A DNA stretch of 64,000 nucleotides, from the NCBI RefSeq assembly GCF_051020985.1, contig NC_135007.1:7817501-7881500 (forward strand), written 5' to 3'. Shown here in pieces: positions 24,501-38,005 of this stretch. The translations under genes were made by a program, and so were the position numbers. The notes below the pieces were generated by a model, which searched no databases, was not told the DNA's origin, and worked only from the letters and a program-made list of their open reading frames with translations. Within the stretch, counting starts at the first letter, position 1, and every line of letters begins with the position of its first letter. Source of the stretch: Nomia melanderi (taxonomy: Eukaryota; Arthropoda; Insecta; Hymenoptera; Halictidae).

Positions 24501-27500
24501 ATTCGTCACAGAGCACTCACGTAGATTGCCGGATCACGTAATTCACTCACATTAGAGAAAGTACGCCGGTTCCAAAATAAACATTGTAGCTCCGATGTCC
24601 TTAACAATTTCGAAACTGTTATTTAATCGAAAGTTACACGATTTCAATCTTCTCGCAAACTACCGGTTGTGTCTGTAAAATGTTAATTGGAAAGTTGACA
24701 TTGATCGAGCGCCGGCATTTGCCTTCGCATCGTGAAAGAATTTATTTGGAACGCACATGAACTCGAGTTCAAATAAATATGTATAGATAATATTATTAAA
24801 GCGACCGTCTTTACTACTTGTTCATGTTCTGTCGAATATCGCGGTGGAAAGCGGTGAATAACGTTATTTCTTGCGTTTATCATATTTCCGCTAGTAAATT
24901 TTAATGGTTCTTTTTATGTTTGCCAAGAGATATCGTCGGATACTTTTATCTCCATTTTCTTCGGCTCTGTTGTCACAGAAGTTTCATTCTGTTGACGGTA
25001 CAGTTGCTCGAGTAAGGGTGAAGCATGAATAAAACGAATAAAATATGTTCTGAATTATTGAAATAAATTAAGTTTATTCGTGACATGAATATTTATAGAT
25101 TCAAACGCTTCCAACGAACATTATGTTAAGTTAGCGTCAGAATAAATTCACTTGGCGTCTTGAGCAAAATTGTAAACGTTTGTATCTACGTAAACCAACA
25201 TCATTAACACGTTCGGTGCCATTATTTCGTTAGGCAAGCAATTATCATAATTGTGATGTTTTATAAAATACACTCTTTTAATGGAATTATAAAAAAAAAT
25301 TTGAAAAAAAGTGTGTTACAACCGGACTGCGTACCTTTATGCAGATATAAATTTCTATGAAATTAATTTGTAGAAACCGGAATCCACAATACTTTCTTTT
25401 GTTCTACTTGACGGATCCACTATATTCCAATTAAGATTAAAATTTCAATAAACTTCTTCAAACATTTTTTCACTAGACCGAGTTTTAGGGGATTGCAAAT
25501 GCTATAAACACGCAGGATCCGTTTCCTAATTAATACTCCAAACGACAATGCGTATAAAATTAATTTGACTTTATTTAAACACGATAAAGAACTCTTCGAG
25601 AGAAATTACAGGGCAGCGAAACGATGGGGGAGCCTCTGTGACACTTAGAAGTTTTATTAATACGTTCACTGCTAAGCTATCATCCATAAAAGTCCCACAA
25701 AATCGAAACGATTTATTTAATGAAACAGAAACTAAAATTTATTACTGCATTTATTCTTCATTTCTCACGCGCCTCGAAAATTCTAATAAAATTTTGTTAA
25801 TCCGATTCTCCAGCTAAAGAAACGCATTTTTCAAATCGGAAAATAAATTCTATAGAAACTTTTCCAGTTTGTTAACACTAGATTTACAGAACCCATCAAT
25901 TTGACGGATATGGAATTTAATAATCATTATTTGCCAAAAGTTTACCTCAAATTTGATCAGTACAATTACAGGAATATTCTCACTTTCTGTTTCAAACAAT
26001 AAATTCCCAAAATCTATTATATTACGTTGTTCCATAAATAATATCACTCTTTATACTTACTATTACCGTAAAACATTAATATTTACATTTTTTAATCATC
26101 GACACATCGTGTAACCTTTCCCCATTTCTCGATGAATTAATTTCAAAAATGTAACTATAAAATACTTTACAAACTAACAATAGGATAAGAAACGATATTA
26201 CGAATGGGACGACCTAACACACGAATAAATCTTTATTGCTCCAGGAACAATACAACAGTATACAAAGTGTATAATAAATCTGTAAATCTATCAACGGAGA
26301 AGTGTTATCGCGCCAGTTCGGGACTCTGTCATCGAGGCCGGAAGTTCAGCCCAGAAATTTCATTCGTGCGGCTCGATGTTTTCCACGTATTAGCCGCGCC
26401 TCCAATTTATGTGTTCGCCGTCGGAGAATTCTAGGTTAACCGCTAAAGTCAATAATATCGACGGCGACCGGCTCCTATAAGTTTAAGCTGCTCGCCGACC
26501 TCAAAGAGCCTTAAAGAGGTCTGCTTTAAAGGGTCACGAGTAACGTGGAATTCGTGGGTTCTGTCGTGTGCCGGTCTCATACTCCGCTGAAAAGCAACGT
26601 GTTTGATATGAACGAGCTTCGCTGAACTGATGAGACCTCGAACATCGTTACGTCGCCGGTGAATCCGATACGGGATGTCGCGTGGCTAAAGTTACGGCGG
26701 AGAATCGTGCGTTAACGAGGGACTTACACATCCGAGGTGTTCATTGTAACAATCTGCAGCGGTGTTCGCAAGCATTTGCCACGGCGATGAAGAAACGGCA
26801 AAGAAATTTCTTTCTTCTCCGCATGAAATTTTACTTTGGATTTTCTTGAACGTTTCCGCGTGATATTATATCGCGTTCGTTCCAAAAGAAACTGTTTCTG
26901 AAACTGCCTTCCCGCGGCATTGTGTTTTACATTTCGAAGCGTTCACAATAAAACGATTGAAAGCAAGCGGAAACATTTTTCGTCTTGACATTTTGTTTAA
27001 GGCTTGTATTAAATAGACACAATGAATGTGTTTCAATTGAAACCCGGAAGGAGCTTGGAAGTTTCTCAAGAAAACGTTGGATCATTCACGCATCAGATGA
27101 TTTTGTGTGTGTAGATAATAAAATAGGGGTGAGTTATGTAGCAACCCTTTGTTGGACGATTCAAACTTACGAATAATAATGATATAATGATCTGGAGCGC
27201 GCAATTTTATTAAAAGTTAGATTTACTTGAAATTTTTCAAGGTTTTTTACGATTGAATGTTTTGTTTATTGTTTTATGCCGAGGCTATTATTTGCAACGT
27301 TTGTTTTCGAATTTCGCCGATTCCTTGTCAATTGAAAGAGTTCGCATTGGAAGTTGTAAAGAAGATACGTAAATGTAAATTTTACGCAAGGTGAACGAGT
27401 TGGGGCACAAATAAGAAACATAATTGACGAGGATTATACTGAATAGTCTACAACTCGTGCGCGTACTAAATTGTACGTCTTCGTGACCGAGTTCGAAATT

Positions 27501-28509
27501 AATGAAACGCGCCGGAGGACGCACAACGCCTGCTTAAAATTCCAGGCATGCCGGATCTGACAATGAATTCCCGTGATTACCAAGTTTGTGCTTAATAAAA
27601 TTTTAGGGGGTTCGCGTAGAATACAGAACTACTGGTGTAATAGTATCAGCACTACCAGTTATTGTAATATGCGTAATAACCTCTCACTTTATCCCTTCAC
27701 CCCTGAAATATAGGAAGGAATAGAAACTTCCTGTGTCGTTATGTACCCTACATCTATTTAGCGACGTGTAATTTATAAAGTCAATAATTTATTTAAATTT
27801 ATTTCACTATTACGTTTATCAGAGCTATTTTATCGATAATAATTCGCTAGTAGGAAAAGAAACTCTATATTCCTATGAATTGTTACCTTTTCTAGTGGTT
27901 CAATATTCATCTCAGAAAATACTATTATTATTTAATTATTATGCTTAAAAGAACTGATGAATACCTACATTATTCAATTCATTAAAGAACGTTCAAATCT
28001 ACAAGACGGAAAACTCAATGAAATAACTGAAAAGCATTTAATTAAGCATGGTTACATTTGAAGTAATAGTATCGATCACTTTCGGCCACGTGACGAACAA
28101 GTTCCGTCACCGGGCGACGTCGACCACTTTTTTCCCCGTAGTCCCGCCGTTACACTTTAATTTTTCCTCTATATTCGTAATATTTCGATTGCGTCCTTTG
28201 TCTCCTTTGTTTCACAGTACGTGCACGGATGGGTCCGTGTATTCCTTTTTATTTTTTGCAGGAGATAATAAAGCGTATTCCACCCCCCATTCCATTCTTT
28301 GACTTCCTCTCCGCTCCCTATAATGTGAAAACAGTACGGTAGCTGGTTCCTGTCTAAAAATCTTTCGTTGTGAAGCAACGCAGAAACCAGCGTGTCGCCC
28401 ATGGCCACAGTGTAATTATTCACGCACGACGAATCAGATTCGGCAACGCGAAGGAACGTCAAACATTCCCGTCAAATTTCGACGGTACTCTTTCCACGAT
28501 TCGCGATAA

Positions 28510-28557
28510 AAATATCGTACCAACCTGAGGTAGAAATATCGTACTAATTTGAGTCAC
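28510..28557. repeat. 24-bp tandem duplication
   Basis: AAATATCGTAC at 28510 and again at 28534, followed by (C/T)AA(C/T)(C/T)TGAG in both copies. Confidence 0.7.
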
Positions 28558-30742
28558 GGAACATTGCTTTACTGGATCCTTTGATTGATTTTTTTAAAGA
28601 TATCGCCGATTATTGAGAGATAACATTATAATTTCAAGCTGCTATTATTCAATAGATTCGTACGCATTAATATTAATCAACGTTAAACATCGAATAAATA
28701 AAAAGCAGTTTAGCAATTGTCGGTGAATCATTAGGAACGTTTACGTGGAATTGGATTCATCGGAACGATCTTTAAACGTAAATGAATGAAATAGAAAATT
28801 ATTTCTTTTAATATAAATTTTGAGACGACAGGGAATAAAATAAATTTCGTATACTTTTTAGTTTTCATATTTTTATTATATTATTGGAATATTGATGGCG
28901 TATTGTGATCTGTTTTGTGCATTCTGAAATTCATTTTACGACATTGACGCAAATATTTGAGTAAATAAATTGCCTCGCCAATCTCAGCGAATTTCGCAGG
29001 TACGAAATTGGAAAAATCGACGCAGAGGACCGTTTCTAATTAAATAACGAGTTTTTTATTTCTAATTCGAAGCTGCCGTGCCTCTGTCATTCGGCGAGGA
29101 TAGAGAAGGAGACACAGTTGAGAGTGCGCGAGACAGAGTACTACCGGGGGACCTGTCGAATGGCTCTCGAGACATCAAAGCGGTACCGAACAATGTGTCC
29201 AAGCGTTATCCATTAATGCACTATAAAAACCCTTTTATTTTTCCACATAATCAGCAATGAATTACTGGCGCGAACCTAATGTGGATGATAATGACCAAAG
29301 ATAAGGTGGGATAAGAGAACACCGGTTTTAAAGCATGACTGGAGCACTTGCCAGTTTGCCAGAGGCAGTGAAACATGAATAGCCTTTTAATCAACTACCA
29401 AATTACCTAAATTATTTTCTTATCTATAAACAAGTTGTATTTTATAACTGAAGATAACATACACGTAATGTATTAAAACTAATAACTCATAAAATAAACA
29501 CATTGAGATTTAAAAGTATCATTAAAAGACAGACGAAATAAATGACTCTCTCAAAATCCCAAATATTATTACCACTAAATCTCATAAAATCATAAAATCA
29601 CAATTCAAGATCACTCGTCGGAAACGTTATAGGTACCAACATAAAATTTTTCACGAAGAAATTTATCTAACATTACGTTAAACATTATATCACAATATCA
29701 TCTTCCAATATTATCAGCATTACTGTTATTATCGATGACTCCCCGCGAAACTGCACTGAAATTCTACACGACTTAACAACATTAGAATCCCTTCGATCCA
29801 TCGACAACATAAAGCATAAAACAAGACGAGCAGAACTATCAGTCAGAAACACGTGAAAATTGTCGTGGACGTACCTCTTCGCTTGCCGTAAAAGAGACAT
29901 CGCGTTAACCCATACCCGATCACGTTTTCTTGCTTCATATTTACCCGATTCTTCGAGGATTTGCATGCAAGAAAATTTTCGACCGACGCCCGCGCAAAGC
30001 ATTTTACGATCGCCGGTACTTTACGGCTAATAAAATGCGCGGAGACAATCCGCGTTCGATAATTTAGTCGTGTCCCCACCCATCGTCCCCATCCCCCTGC
30101 CTTGCACGCTCGTCTTTCCCCAGCCACCCCAATCCGCCGAACTATAATCTGTCTGCACCGGTCTTCCTTTCCACCGGTTACGGGTTCCCGGTCTCTTCCT
30201 ATGAGAACGGGGGCGAGGCAGCCCGAGATCCGATTCAAATAAACGAAACTCGATTATTATCGGTCGCCTTCGCGGATATTGCGTGTATCAATATTTGCGC
30301 GAACGAAATAAAATTGTGTTTACTAAATTTCAAACGGACACTCCGTCGAGAGTTCAACACAAACACTTTGAAAGAAGAAATCGCAAGATTCAGCCAATTA
30401 TTTAAAGAATCTGGAAACTCATCTGGATCCCAGGGCCAATAGACTTATGGACCATAGGGTACTGCTAGGGGATCACTTGATGAACAATTTTCATTTTTTC
30501 TTACTTAATTTTCCGTTGGTTTGAATCTTCAGTTCCTGATATCTTCGATCGATAATTTACTATTAATACAGTTACACGTAAACAATTAGAATTATAAAAT
30601 TGTGAACTGGAAAGGCAACTCTTGTTTCTATGACGTTTTGTTAGGGATTTAGGTGTCTCCTAACTGTATTTATGGGAAGACTCAAGAGACACCATGTTTT
30701 AGATTGACCTCAACGTTTTGCTTCTAAAATTGTTGAAGTCAC

Positions 30743-30979
30743 TTAACCCTTTCGTCCCGAATGGTACGCATAGGTACCACGAACATTTTAAATCCCGGAA
30801 ATTTAGAAAACGCCTAAATAAAGCAAAATTGTACAACATGAAGATCTTTGCTTATGGCTGACAACTTAAGTGCTAATCAGCTGTCAGTAAATGTGTTTTG
30901 GTTGATTAGTGTACAATTGTAAGTTTTTTTTCACAAAATTCGTATTAAAAGAGTACACATTCAAGGACTAAGGGGTTAA
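30743..30979. mobile_element. TTAA-flanked MITE, family D
   Basis: Begins TTAACCCTTTCGTCC and ends GGACTAAGGGGTTAA. The terminal inverted repeats match imperfectly over about 11 bases beyond the TTAA. Length is about 237 bases and there is no open frame. A TTAA duplication with CCC-type termini is the signature of piggyBac-type insertion, so this is probably a non-autonomous piggyBac-like element. A lone similar end (TTAACCCTTAAAGTGCC) follows at about 30998. Confidence 0.65.
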
Positions 30980-33900
30980 GGCCGGAGAATACATAATTAA
31001 CCCTTAAAGTGCCAACGTCGCTGTGAGTTAGAATACAGAGGAATACAAAGCGTGCTGCTTTCACCAAATCGAATTAAAATAGTGGATTTTGATTGCAAAT
31101 TATCTTACTTGTCAAAAAAAGATTCAAACGGTGCAGGACACGAATTCTGACCAGTCGACTTGGAAGACCGCAACGCGAGGCGGAAACGTGATTCGATGTT
31201 TACCGAACCGTCGAGATCGCTTTGGCATTTGTTGATCGTGCTCGCTGGCTTGGCGTTATTTTATTTCCCGAGCCGTTCGCGTTAGGTATTAATGGCGAAA
31301 GGTGTTACGTATTTATTACCCGAGTGAAATCAGATGAATTAATCGTGTGATTTTACCTTTCGCGTTCTGATGGTGCTTTAAAGCATCATCGTTAAAGCGC
31401 ACGCTGTTGCGAGCCGAATACGTTTAGATTATTCGTATGTTCGATATAATCTAGCTTGTTTTAAAGGAGCGGTGTGTGGGTTTATGTGTCGATAATTGTG
31501 CAGTTTATACATGTTCGACGTGTGCGATATTTTGAGTTGAAAATTATATTGAAACTTTCGGAATAAGAGCAGCGGCGAGAAGTGAGGATAATTATTAGTG
31601 ATTATAACATTATAAGATGCGAATAACTTTAATAAGATCTACGAACAAATTTTAGGGCCAACGAGAATGGAACCAGTAAATAGAGAGATTTTGTGTGGAA
31701 GCTAGAAGTAACGCAATATGATCCGGGAAAACGATATCTGTTATTAAAAATGAAATTAATCGGTAGTGTTCCGAGTATTCGGTTTTCAAATAATCGGGAA
31801 AGGATATTATATTTCATTCTCATATCGGAATACACGAGTACAGGTTTCAAAATTTAGTTATAAACTTCGAAATACTGTGCTGTTACGGTTGACAATGAAC
31901 TGTTTCAATTATTTTTCAATTCATCACTCGATACACGGGCGTGCAACGGCAATCAGTGGCAAATAAAAGTTTTCCGCCGTAACACGTACGATTGAATTGC
32001 GCCAGCGCCACGGGGGTGGAAATTGAATTAAGAACGTTTATCAAGGGTATGAACAAAAAATGCCGGTGTAAATTGACGGAAATTGATTTGCCGCGGCGGG
32101 GACAATTTTACGAACAATTTTCGTTGGTCCCTTTAACACCGACTGGTTTCGTATGACATGGGAAAGATGTCGATGCCAGCTGTTGTAATTGCCAGTTACA
32201 TCGGTCGCTTTTATTAAGTGTCAAATGTAGATCTATGTCATCCGCAAAATATCCGATTGTTCCTTATGTGATTCCGTATATGTCGATTAATGAACGTTTG
32301 TCGAAAAATTCGGTGTCAAATCGTTTTTTTCATGTTAGGAAAACTTAGTGTTGAATTGTTCGTTTGTTGAAAAAGTTTACCATTGAATTGTTTTACCGAT
32401 TTCAACAAGGATGGTACTAGGTGTTTGTTTTTTCAATTTCTAAGAAACTTCCAAAGGAGAGAACTAATTAAACGTGTTCTCGCTGCATTGTGCAAGATTT
32501 TCCAAGGAAAGTATCTGAACACGTACTTGGAATTTAAAATCAAATCAATAGTCCACCACGATGGAGGAATGCAATTCGATTGGGAGAAAAATCCAATAAA
32601 CACATTCCTCGATAGCACGGCATATTAGCATAAAACGACTTTCTTCTACGGGTCTCTGTCGGTCGCGAATACAAATACCTCTTCAGTTGTATTATTAAAA
32701 TAATTTATTTGTGGCTAATGTTCTCCGGTAACCAAATCCGATCGAGCTAGAAGTGATGCGATAGTAATAAAGATAAATATATATGATATTCAAATTAATT
32801 GTGAAATAACAAGCAAACATCCGACGAAAATAAAGATGATCGAGCGATATTCAAATGAAGTATGAAATAACATATAAATTTCTTTTTGAAAAAAATAAAG
32901 GTGAACGAATGGCAGTCGAATTAAGCGTGAGATAACGAATAAATTCTTGTTGAATAGTATGTATATATATTTCCCATCGGGTAATACGCGACGCGAATTA
33001 TGTCTATAATTATTTTACAGGCACAGAGAGGGAATAAGCTCGCGCGTATCAGAAAAAAATTTTAATTAACCATACTTTATCACAGTTTCCTTTGATTATA
33101 CCTATGGCTATGGGCAGAGAGTTAATGTACTAATATAAATGAAAAATCATTTCCCCATTAATGAAGATACTTTGATTAAGGGGATACGACCGTTCAATTA
33201 TGCACTCTTTTTAATGGATGCTGATGAAAGTGCGGAATATAAAACAAGACTACGCATCATTATAATTTAAATCACGCTGATCTATACAGCGAACCGAACT
33301 CTTCGTTTTCATTTATTTTACGCCCATAGAAGAATTACGCACTAATCAAAATATCTATATTAACTATCACTCGCTCCTCATTATCAATTATCTCTCCTAA
33401 CAAAAACTAAATCCATTCACATAGTAAATACAAACAAAAATAATCAGCAATTAAATTCGATTGACATTCAAATAAATAATTCAAAAAATTAACAAGACAA
33501 ATTATCCACACGAGCATCCACAATTCACTACGAACAACGAGTGCCAGTTACCAAGAGAAGCCGTTCCGCTAACAACTATTCCTCCCCTTAATCGTCCGGG
33601 ACAAACATTTATCCGAAACAATCAGAATTACGCTTCCGACGCACAGACACAATAAGAAGAATTTCGTGGGAGCATAATATCTCGAGGTAATACACTGAAT
33701 TTCAAAGGCGTTGCGTGGTCCCGCGAAGCAGCAGCCAGAATCCTGGCTCCCTAAACACCGTTCGCATGCAGGCTAATCACCGGAGTGGCAAGTCGACGTG
33801 CATCTCTGATGAGATTCTCCTCTTTGGATCGGGGACGTAGGACAACCTGTCGCGTAGGAAACTTCCGGGGGAGGCTTATGGCTCCTTTGTGCAAGACGTG

Positions 33901-36730
33901 GTGCAATTACATGCAATTGCTGGAGCTGTCATTTTCCAGTCCCTTCATTCCTCTCCGTCCCGCCGCGTCGATCTTCTCCCTCATTTATCCCCTGCCAGCG
34001 CGGTTCTACTTTATTCTTCCGTCTCTGTTTCCCTGTACTCCGCTGAAAAGGATCTTTTGTAGGCGTTTTTATTGCTGCGGACCTACGTATCCTTATTCTC
34101 CGTCCCATCCTTTTTTCGTCCCGGTGTCGAATTCATCCGGTTCCACACTCCCCCCTCTCCAAAGACCCCGCCGAAATCCGTCTCCCCAACCGTCGTCTTC
34201 GGGATCCTCCGGGGACACGTCGCCGCGGATCAGAAGTTGAATCCTCGGTCGTCCTCATTGCTGAATGCGATCCTTTTAATGGCATTACGCGTTTACAGCG
34301 CAGTAAGCCTTTTACTACGTCGTCCCACCACCGCCGCCGCCGACGTTGGACGAGCTTTAATGCTACGCGCTCGATTTATGACTTCCTCGAACGATAGGTG
34401 TACAACGTAGCTTTCGTTTCGTCTCTCCCTCCCGTTCCATCTCTTGCGTGTATTTTATAGATCGTTGGATTTGCGCGTGGACGAACTGACTCCGAGCAGT
34501 ACAGGTCGGTTTTAGTTTGAAAGAAATGAACGCGCAGGATCCTCTGAATTAGCGATCGCAAGAAAAATCTTCACGTTCGCGGAAAACTGTACATGTCGAT
34601 TTATGTAACTTCAGCAGGAACGGTTTTTTTCTCGTTGTTTTTTTCTTGGGTAACGATTCGTTTGGCTTAACGGTGATTTCTCTATCAGCTGCGTTTCTCG
34701 CGGACACCGGCGAGAGGAAGTTGTCGATGATCGGAAGCGATTTATCGTACCGTGGAAACAATTATAATCTAATTTACATTGCTCGGCCCTCAGCAGAGTA
34801 AATAAGGAAACTTGGAGTTCGATAAAGATTCAGAGCGAATGGGAACGGCGACGGATGTGCTCGTCATCCCGAATTAACTGGTTAAGCGCGGATGCGCTCG
34901 GTAAATGAGATTCCGGGAAGGATAATTTGCCGATCGTCTGCCGGCCGGATTATCCGCGTGAAACTTGGACTTTTTGCATTGTCACGAGCACGGAGGACGT
35001 TTGCTTGCGGCCGCGACCGATGATGTCAACTTGCCCGGAGACCAGTCGCGTTACCTTGGTAAAGTTTCTTGCCAGGGAAGTTTTCTTGTTATAGATTTCT
35101 TCGGCTGGCCTCAACCCACCCGTGACGCGCTATCACCTATTTACACTTTAATTTTGTCCCGGCTTCTCAATATTTACTATGAACTCCCCGCCGTGCGGAT
35201 AAGCAGTTTTGTTTTGACGGTGTAATTTGTTGTTCGCCGCGACTTGCGCGGAATATTAAATATTGCTTAATGTACGTTACAAGATTGACTCCGCCTGTAA
35301 AACTTCGTGAATAATAATGAGGAACGGGGGATTGCGTGCGTCGGTTTTATATAAACATAGGGTTTTGTCATTATCGAAGTCCAATAGCATAATTCCATTT
35401 TTCCGATACTTTCGAAGCTTGCACTGTCTTCGCAGCTGGGATTTTTAAATGAAATATTGAGGAAAGTTGATTCATACGTTTTGTAATGGCAATATGCCAG
35501 GTCTTCTCAATATTTCTGCATATCGTAAAATGAAAAACTAAAGGGCTTTATAACATAGATTCCAGTGCAGTTATTCTTCCAGTCCAGATACTGAAAGAGT
35601 TTACTTCAATATTCACTGTAATTTTAACTGAAAAGTATTTTCCTATAATTTAATCGTATATTATGGATTAACTTACCGACTTTTCTAACAACAATTATAA
35701 AATTAACTATAAGAAACGATCAAAATTCAATTGAGGAAAAATTATTAAACTGAGAAAATAATAAGTTAAAATTTCAAAAATAGAAGTAGCGTTAAACATT
35801 CAGTAATTATATTCCAAAATCAAACATAAAATCATGAAGTCCAAAATGCCCAATTTTCACGACAGCATGCAATACTATTCACGCGAAGGAAACATAATAA
35901 TTGCTATCTTATGCTAGCTTCGACACAATGCACCTCCATTTTTCCGCTTGGACGGAACCGTTACCCGCTTTATATCCGTCATTCCGTGCTCGTACCATTA
36001 AGAGGTGGAAAGTCGACGGAACTCCGTGTCAGCTTATCGTTTCCGCACCCCTTATCAGCGAGTCCGCCGAAGAATCGTGTAGTCAATTTGCATGGAATCA
36101 TCTTTTCCGTCTAACGACCGACCGTCTCTCCCCGTCTTCGCCCCTTTTCCCGCCGCTATTATCGGCCGAACGCCATATGGAGGAAATATTAGAATTGATC
36201 AGAACCCGATTTAATCCCACAAACGTGGAAGGAAGGGGATGAATTCTAATCTTCCCGGCAGTGTGCCGCCGGAAGCGGGTCGAATAAAAAGCGGGGTTGG
36301 CTATTCGACCGGCTCCGCCGGATTCAAATTTCCATTGTTCGCGAAATCATCGAGGAATTTGCGGGCAGCTCCGGGAAACAGACACCAATCTCCTAGATTG
36401 TTGAAGTTGAATCGCGGTTTGGCGGGTCGAGGGGAGGATGTGGTCCCCGGTTAAACATTGTCTTAGCCGCGAGGAACTTAATTATTAGCATACACTTCAG
36501 AAATTCGGCCAGTTGCCTAGGAAGATGTTGGAATTTGTGGCCTGTCAACGGCAGACGAAAGTATTAGCGGCCAGCGTCACGTGTGCGTGACTTTGATGAA
36601 GTCATCGGTAGGAATCAGGAAAATCTGAATTGGGCATTCTCAAGATTATTCAGTTTTAATAATATCTACTGATACTGTTGCAGAAACACTAGATTATTGG
36701 ATGTATAATTAATAAAAGCAGAGCGGGCAC
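30980..36730. other. Long intron or intergenic DNA, part 2
   Basis: Includes a 64-bp triple repeat (32766-32955) and GC-rich blocks at 33740-34420 and 35930-36460 where unrelated frames are open on several strands. An acceptor-like site near 33021 opens only 14 codons to a stop. No exon is called. Confidence 0.5.
32766..32955. repeat. Three tandem copies of a 63-65-bp unit
   Basis: Units start with AATAAAG at 32766, 32829 and 32894. Each continues with (G/A)(A/T)ATTCAAAT or similar and GTGA(A/G)ATAAC. The copies have diverged substantially. Confidence 0.7.
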
Positions 36731-36732
36731 TT

Positions 36733-36978
36733 TAACACATTGCTGTCCGGTCACGAGTTAACTCACTTTTGCACTTGCATTAGCTATTTCAATTTTTTAA
36801 ACGCAGGTCAACATAGAATATTACAGAGGCAGAATATTAAGTTGCATAAAAGGTATGTCCAAAGTTTCATTTCGATTCATTATGTATAAATAAAGTATAT
36901 TGGTGTTTATTTAAATTGTCTCTCTTCATATTTAATTATGGAGTAATAACTGATGACAAGGGATAGCTTCTACGTAAA
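36733..36978 (-). repeat. Interspersed repeat B, copy 1
   Basis: The reverse complement of this segment matches 44588-44834 nearly end to end. Both share TAGAAGCTATCCCTTGTC, CCATAATTAAATATGAA, TTTATTTATACATAATGAA, GAAATAGCTAATGCAAGTGC, GAGTTAACTCGTGA and AATGTGTT in the same order. It is non-coding and about 247 bases long. A TTAA sits at its right-hand terminus in repeat orientation (36732-36735). It is probably a mobile-element copy; the class is not clear because no paired inverted ends were seen. Confidence 0.75.
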
Positions 36979-37873
36979 AGGTTCCAAAGTTCCAACTACT
37001 CCACTATTATTATTAGTATTTCTACGGCTGTCGTTATTAATATTTCCACTGCCAACAAGCGACGAATGCATTCGTTTCTGTAACAGCAGCATCAACGTTT
37101 TTCGGGAAATACCGGTGGTGAATAGTAAATACCGCAATAACCTGCAATATCGTTGGTGAAGTGTTAGTACCATTAGACGTCTCCGTGTAGGGAAATTTGA
37201 TTCGCATTGCGGATTAAACAGACATTTCAAGATAGATATTGTTGCAGCTTCACAGCTGTATTTCCAACCGGCAGACAGTCACAGTCGTAACCCGTCGTTG
37301 TCGTTGACGACGTCGTCTGTGCCTGGTAATGTAGGTCAAGCGTGGCTTGTAGCGAGCTGGCTGTTCTCATTAAACACCTCCAGGCTGTGTTCAATGGGTG
37401 CGGAGATTGCCATCTTTTGCACACCCACTGTGCGGAGTCTACTCGTCCTCTTCCAATTTTCCCTCCCTTCAGGAGTCCTCCATGAACCCTCTCCACAGTC
37501 TTCCAGTATCTTCATTACCGTGCCCACGTACTTCCATGCAGTTTCGTACACTTACGTATATTCCCGCACTACTTCTACCGGTTCCGTGTGACCATCATCG
37601 TATTTTCGACTGTGTACTATTGTTCATCGTTCTCGTCGCGCACGGCTTCGTCCACTTCCAGCGTACTTCCCAGTACGTTCACCCTAGGCTACCTTCTTTT
37701 AACTGCAATTTTGAAGGAAATGTCTTATCTCGTGTACCGGTATCATTATTGTTAATAATCTTGTCGCTATTCGAGTTGTTTGATTAGCAGGGGTTCACTT
37801 TGGTTTGCCGTACTACAAACAGGTTTTGATAAGTTTACATTGGTGTAGTTGCTGTAGGAAGTTGTTCGTTTGT

Positions 37874-38005
37874 ATGAAGAGATTATCATTCCTTTTTGTA
37901 ATATTATCTGGAATAAATATTACAGGTGTAGCTTGTCTGGTAATATTGTTAAGGTATGTAGTAAAAGAAGGAACTAAACCTGATACTCAGGATGACTATT
38001 CTTAA
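37874..38005 (+). CDS. Possible small membrane ORF (43 aa), unproven
   Basis: ATG 37874 opens 43 codons: a basic start (MKRLSFLFV), one strongly hydrophobic segment to about residue 27, then a polar tail ending KPDTQDDYS. This is the layout of single-pass small membrane proteins. I recognise no family. There is no clear promoter or nearby AATAAA, and an internal acceptor/donor-like pair complicates it. AT-rich chance frames of this size are common, so this is a candidate only. It would be supported by conservation of the frame in related species. Confidence 0.15.
   Translation: MKRLSFLFVILSGINITGVACLVILLRYVVKEGTKPDTQDDYS

Larger units (their letters stand above)
21009..30742 (+). other. Long intron or intergenic DNA, part 1
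   Basis: No continuation exon of the PTB gene was confirmed. It contains diverged local repeats with a TTGTAAAG motif (about 21395-21600), a CpG-richer stretch at 21990-22490, a 138-codon AT-rich frame at 23874-24290 with no known domain, and unpaired TTAA-CAC ends near 25203 and 25872 that may be solo or decayed MITE ends. Nothing else could be supported. Confidence 0.5.

Noticed and set aside
28261..28341. Strong acceptor (TTTTTATTTTTTGCAG) then 26 open codons (EIIKRIPPPIPFF...)
   Set aside because: No good donor before the stop and no PTB resemblance; it could not be placed as the next exon.
33022..33066. Acceptor then AQRGNKLARIRKKF and a stop, in phase with the shared exon
   Set aside because: Only 14 codons, no polyadenylation signal nearby; likely chance.
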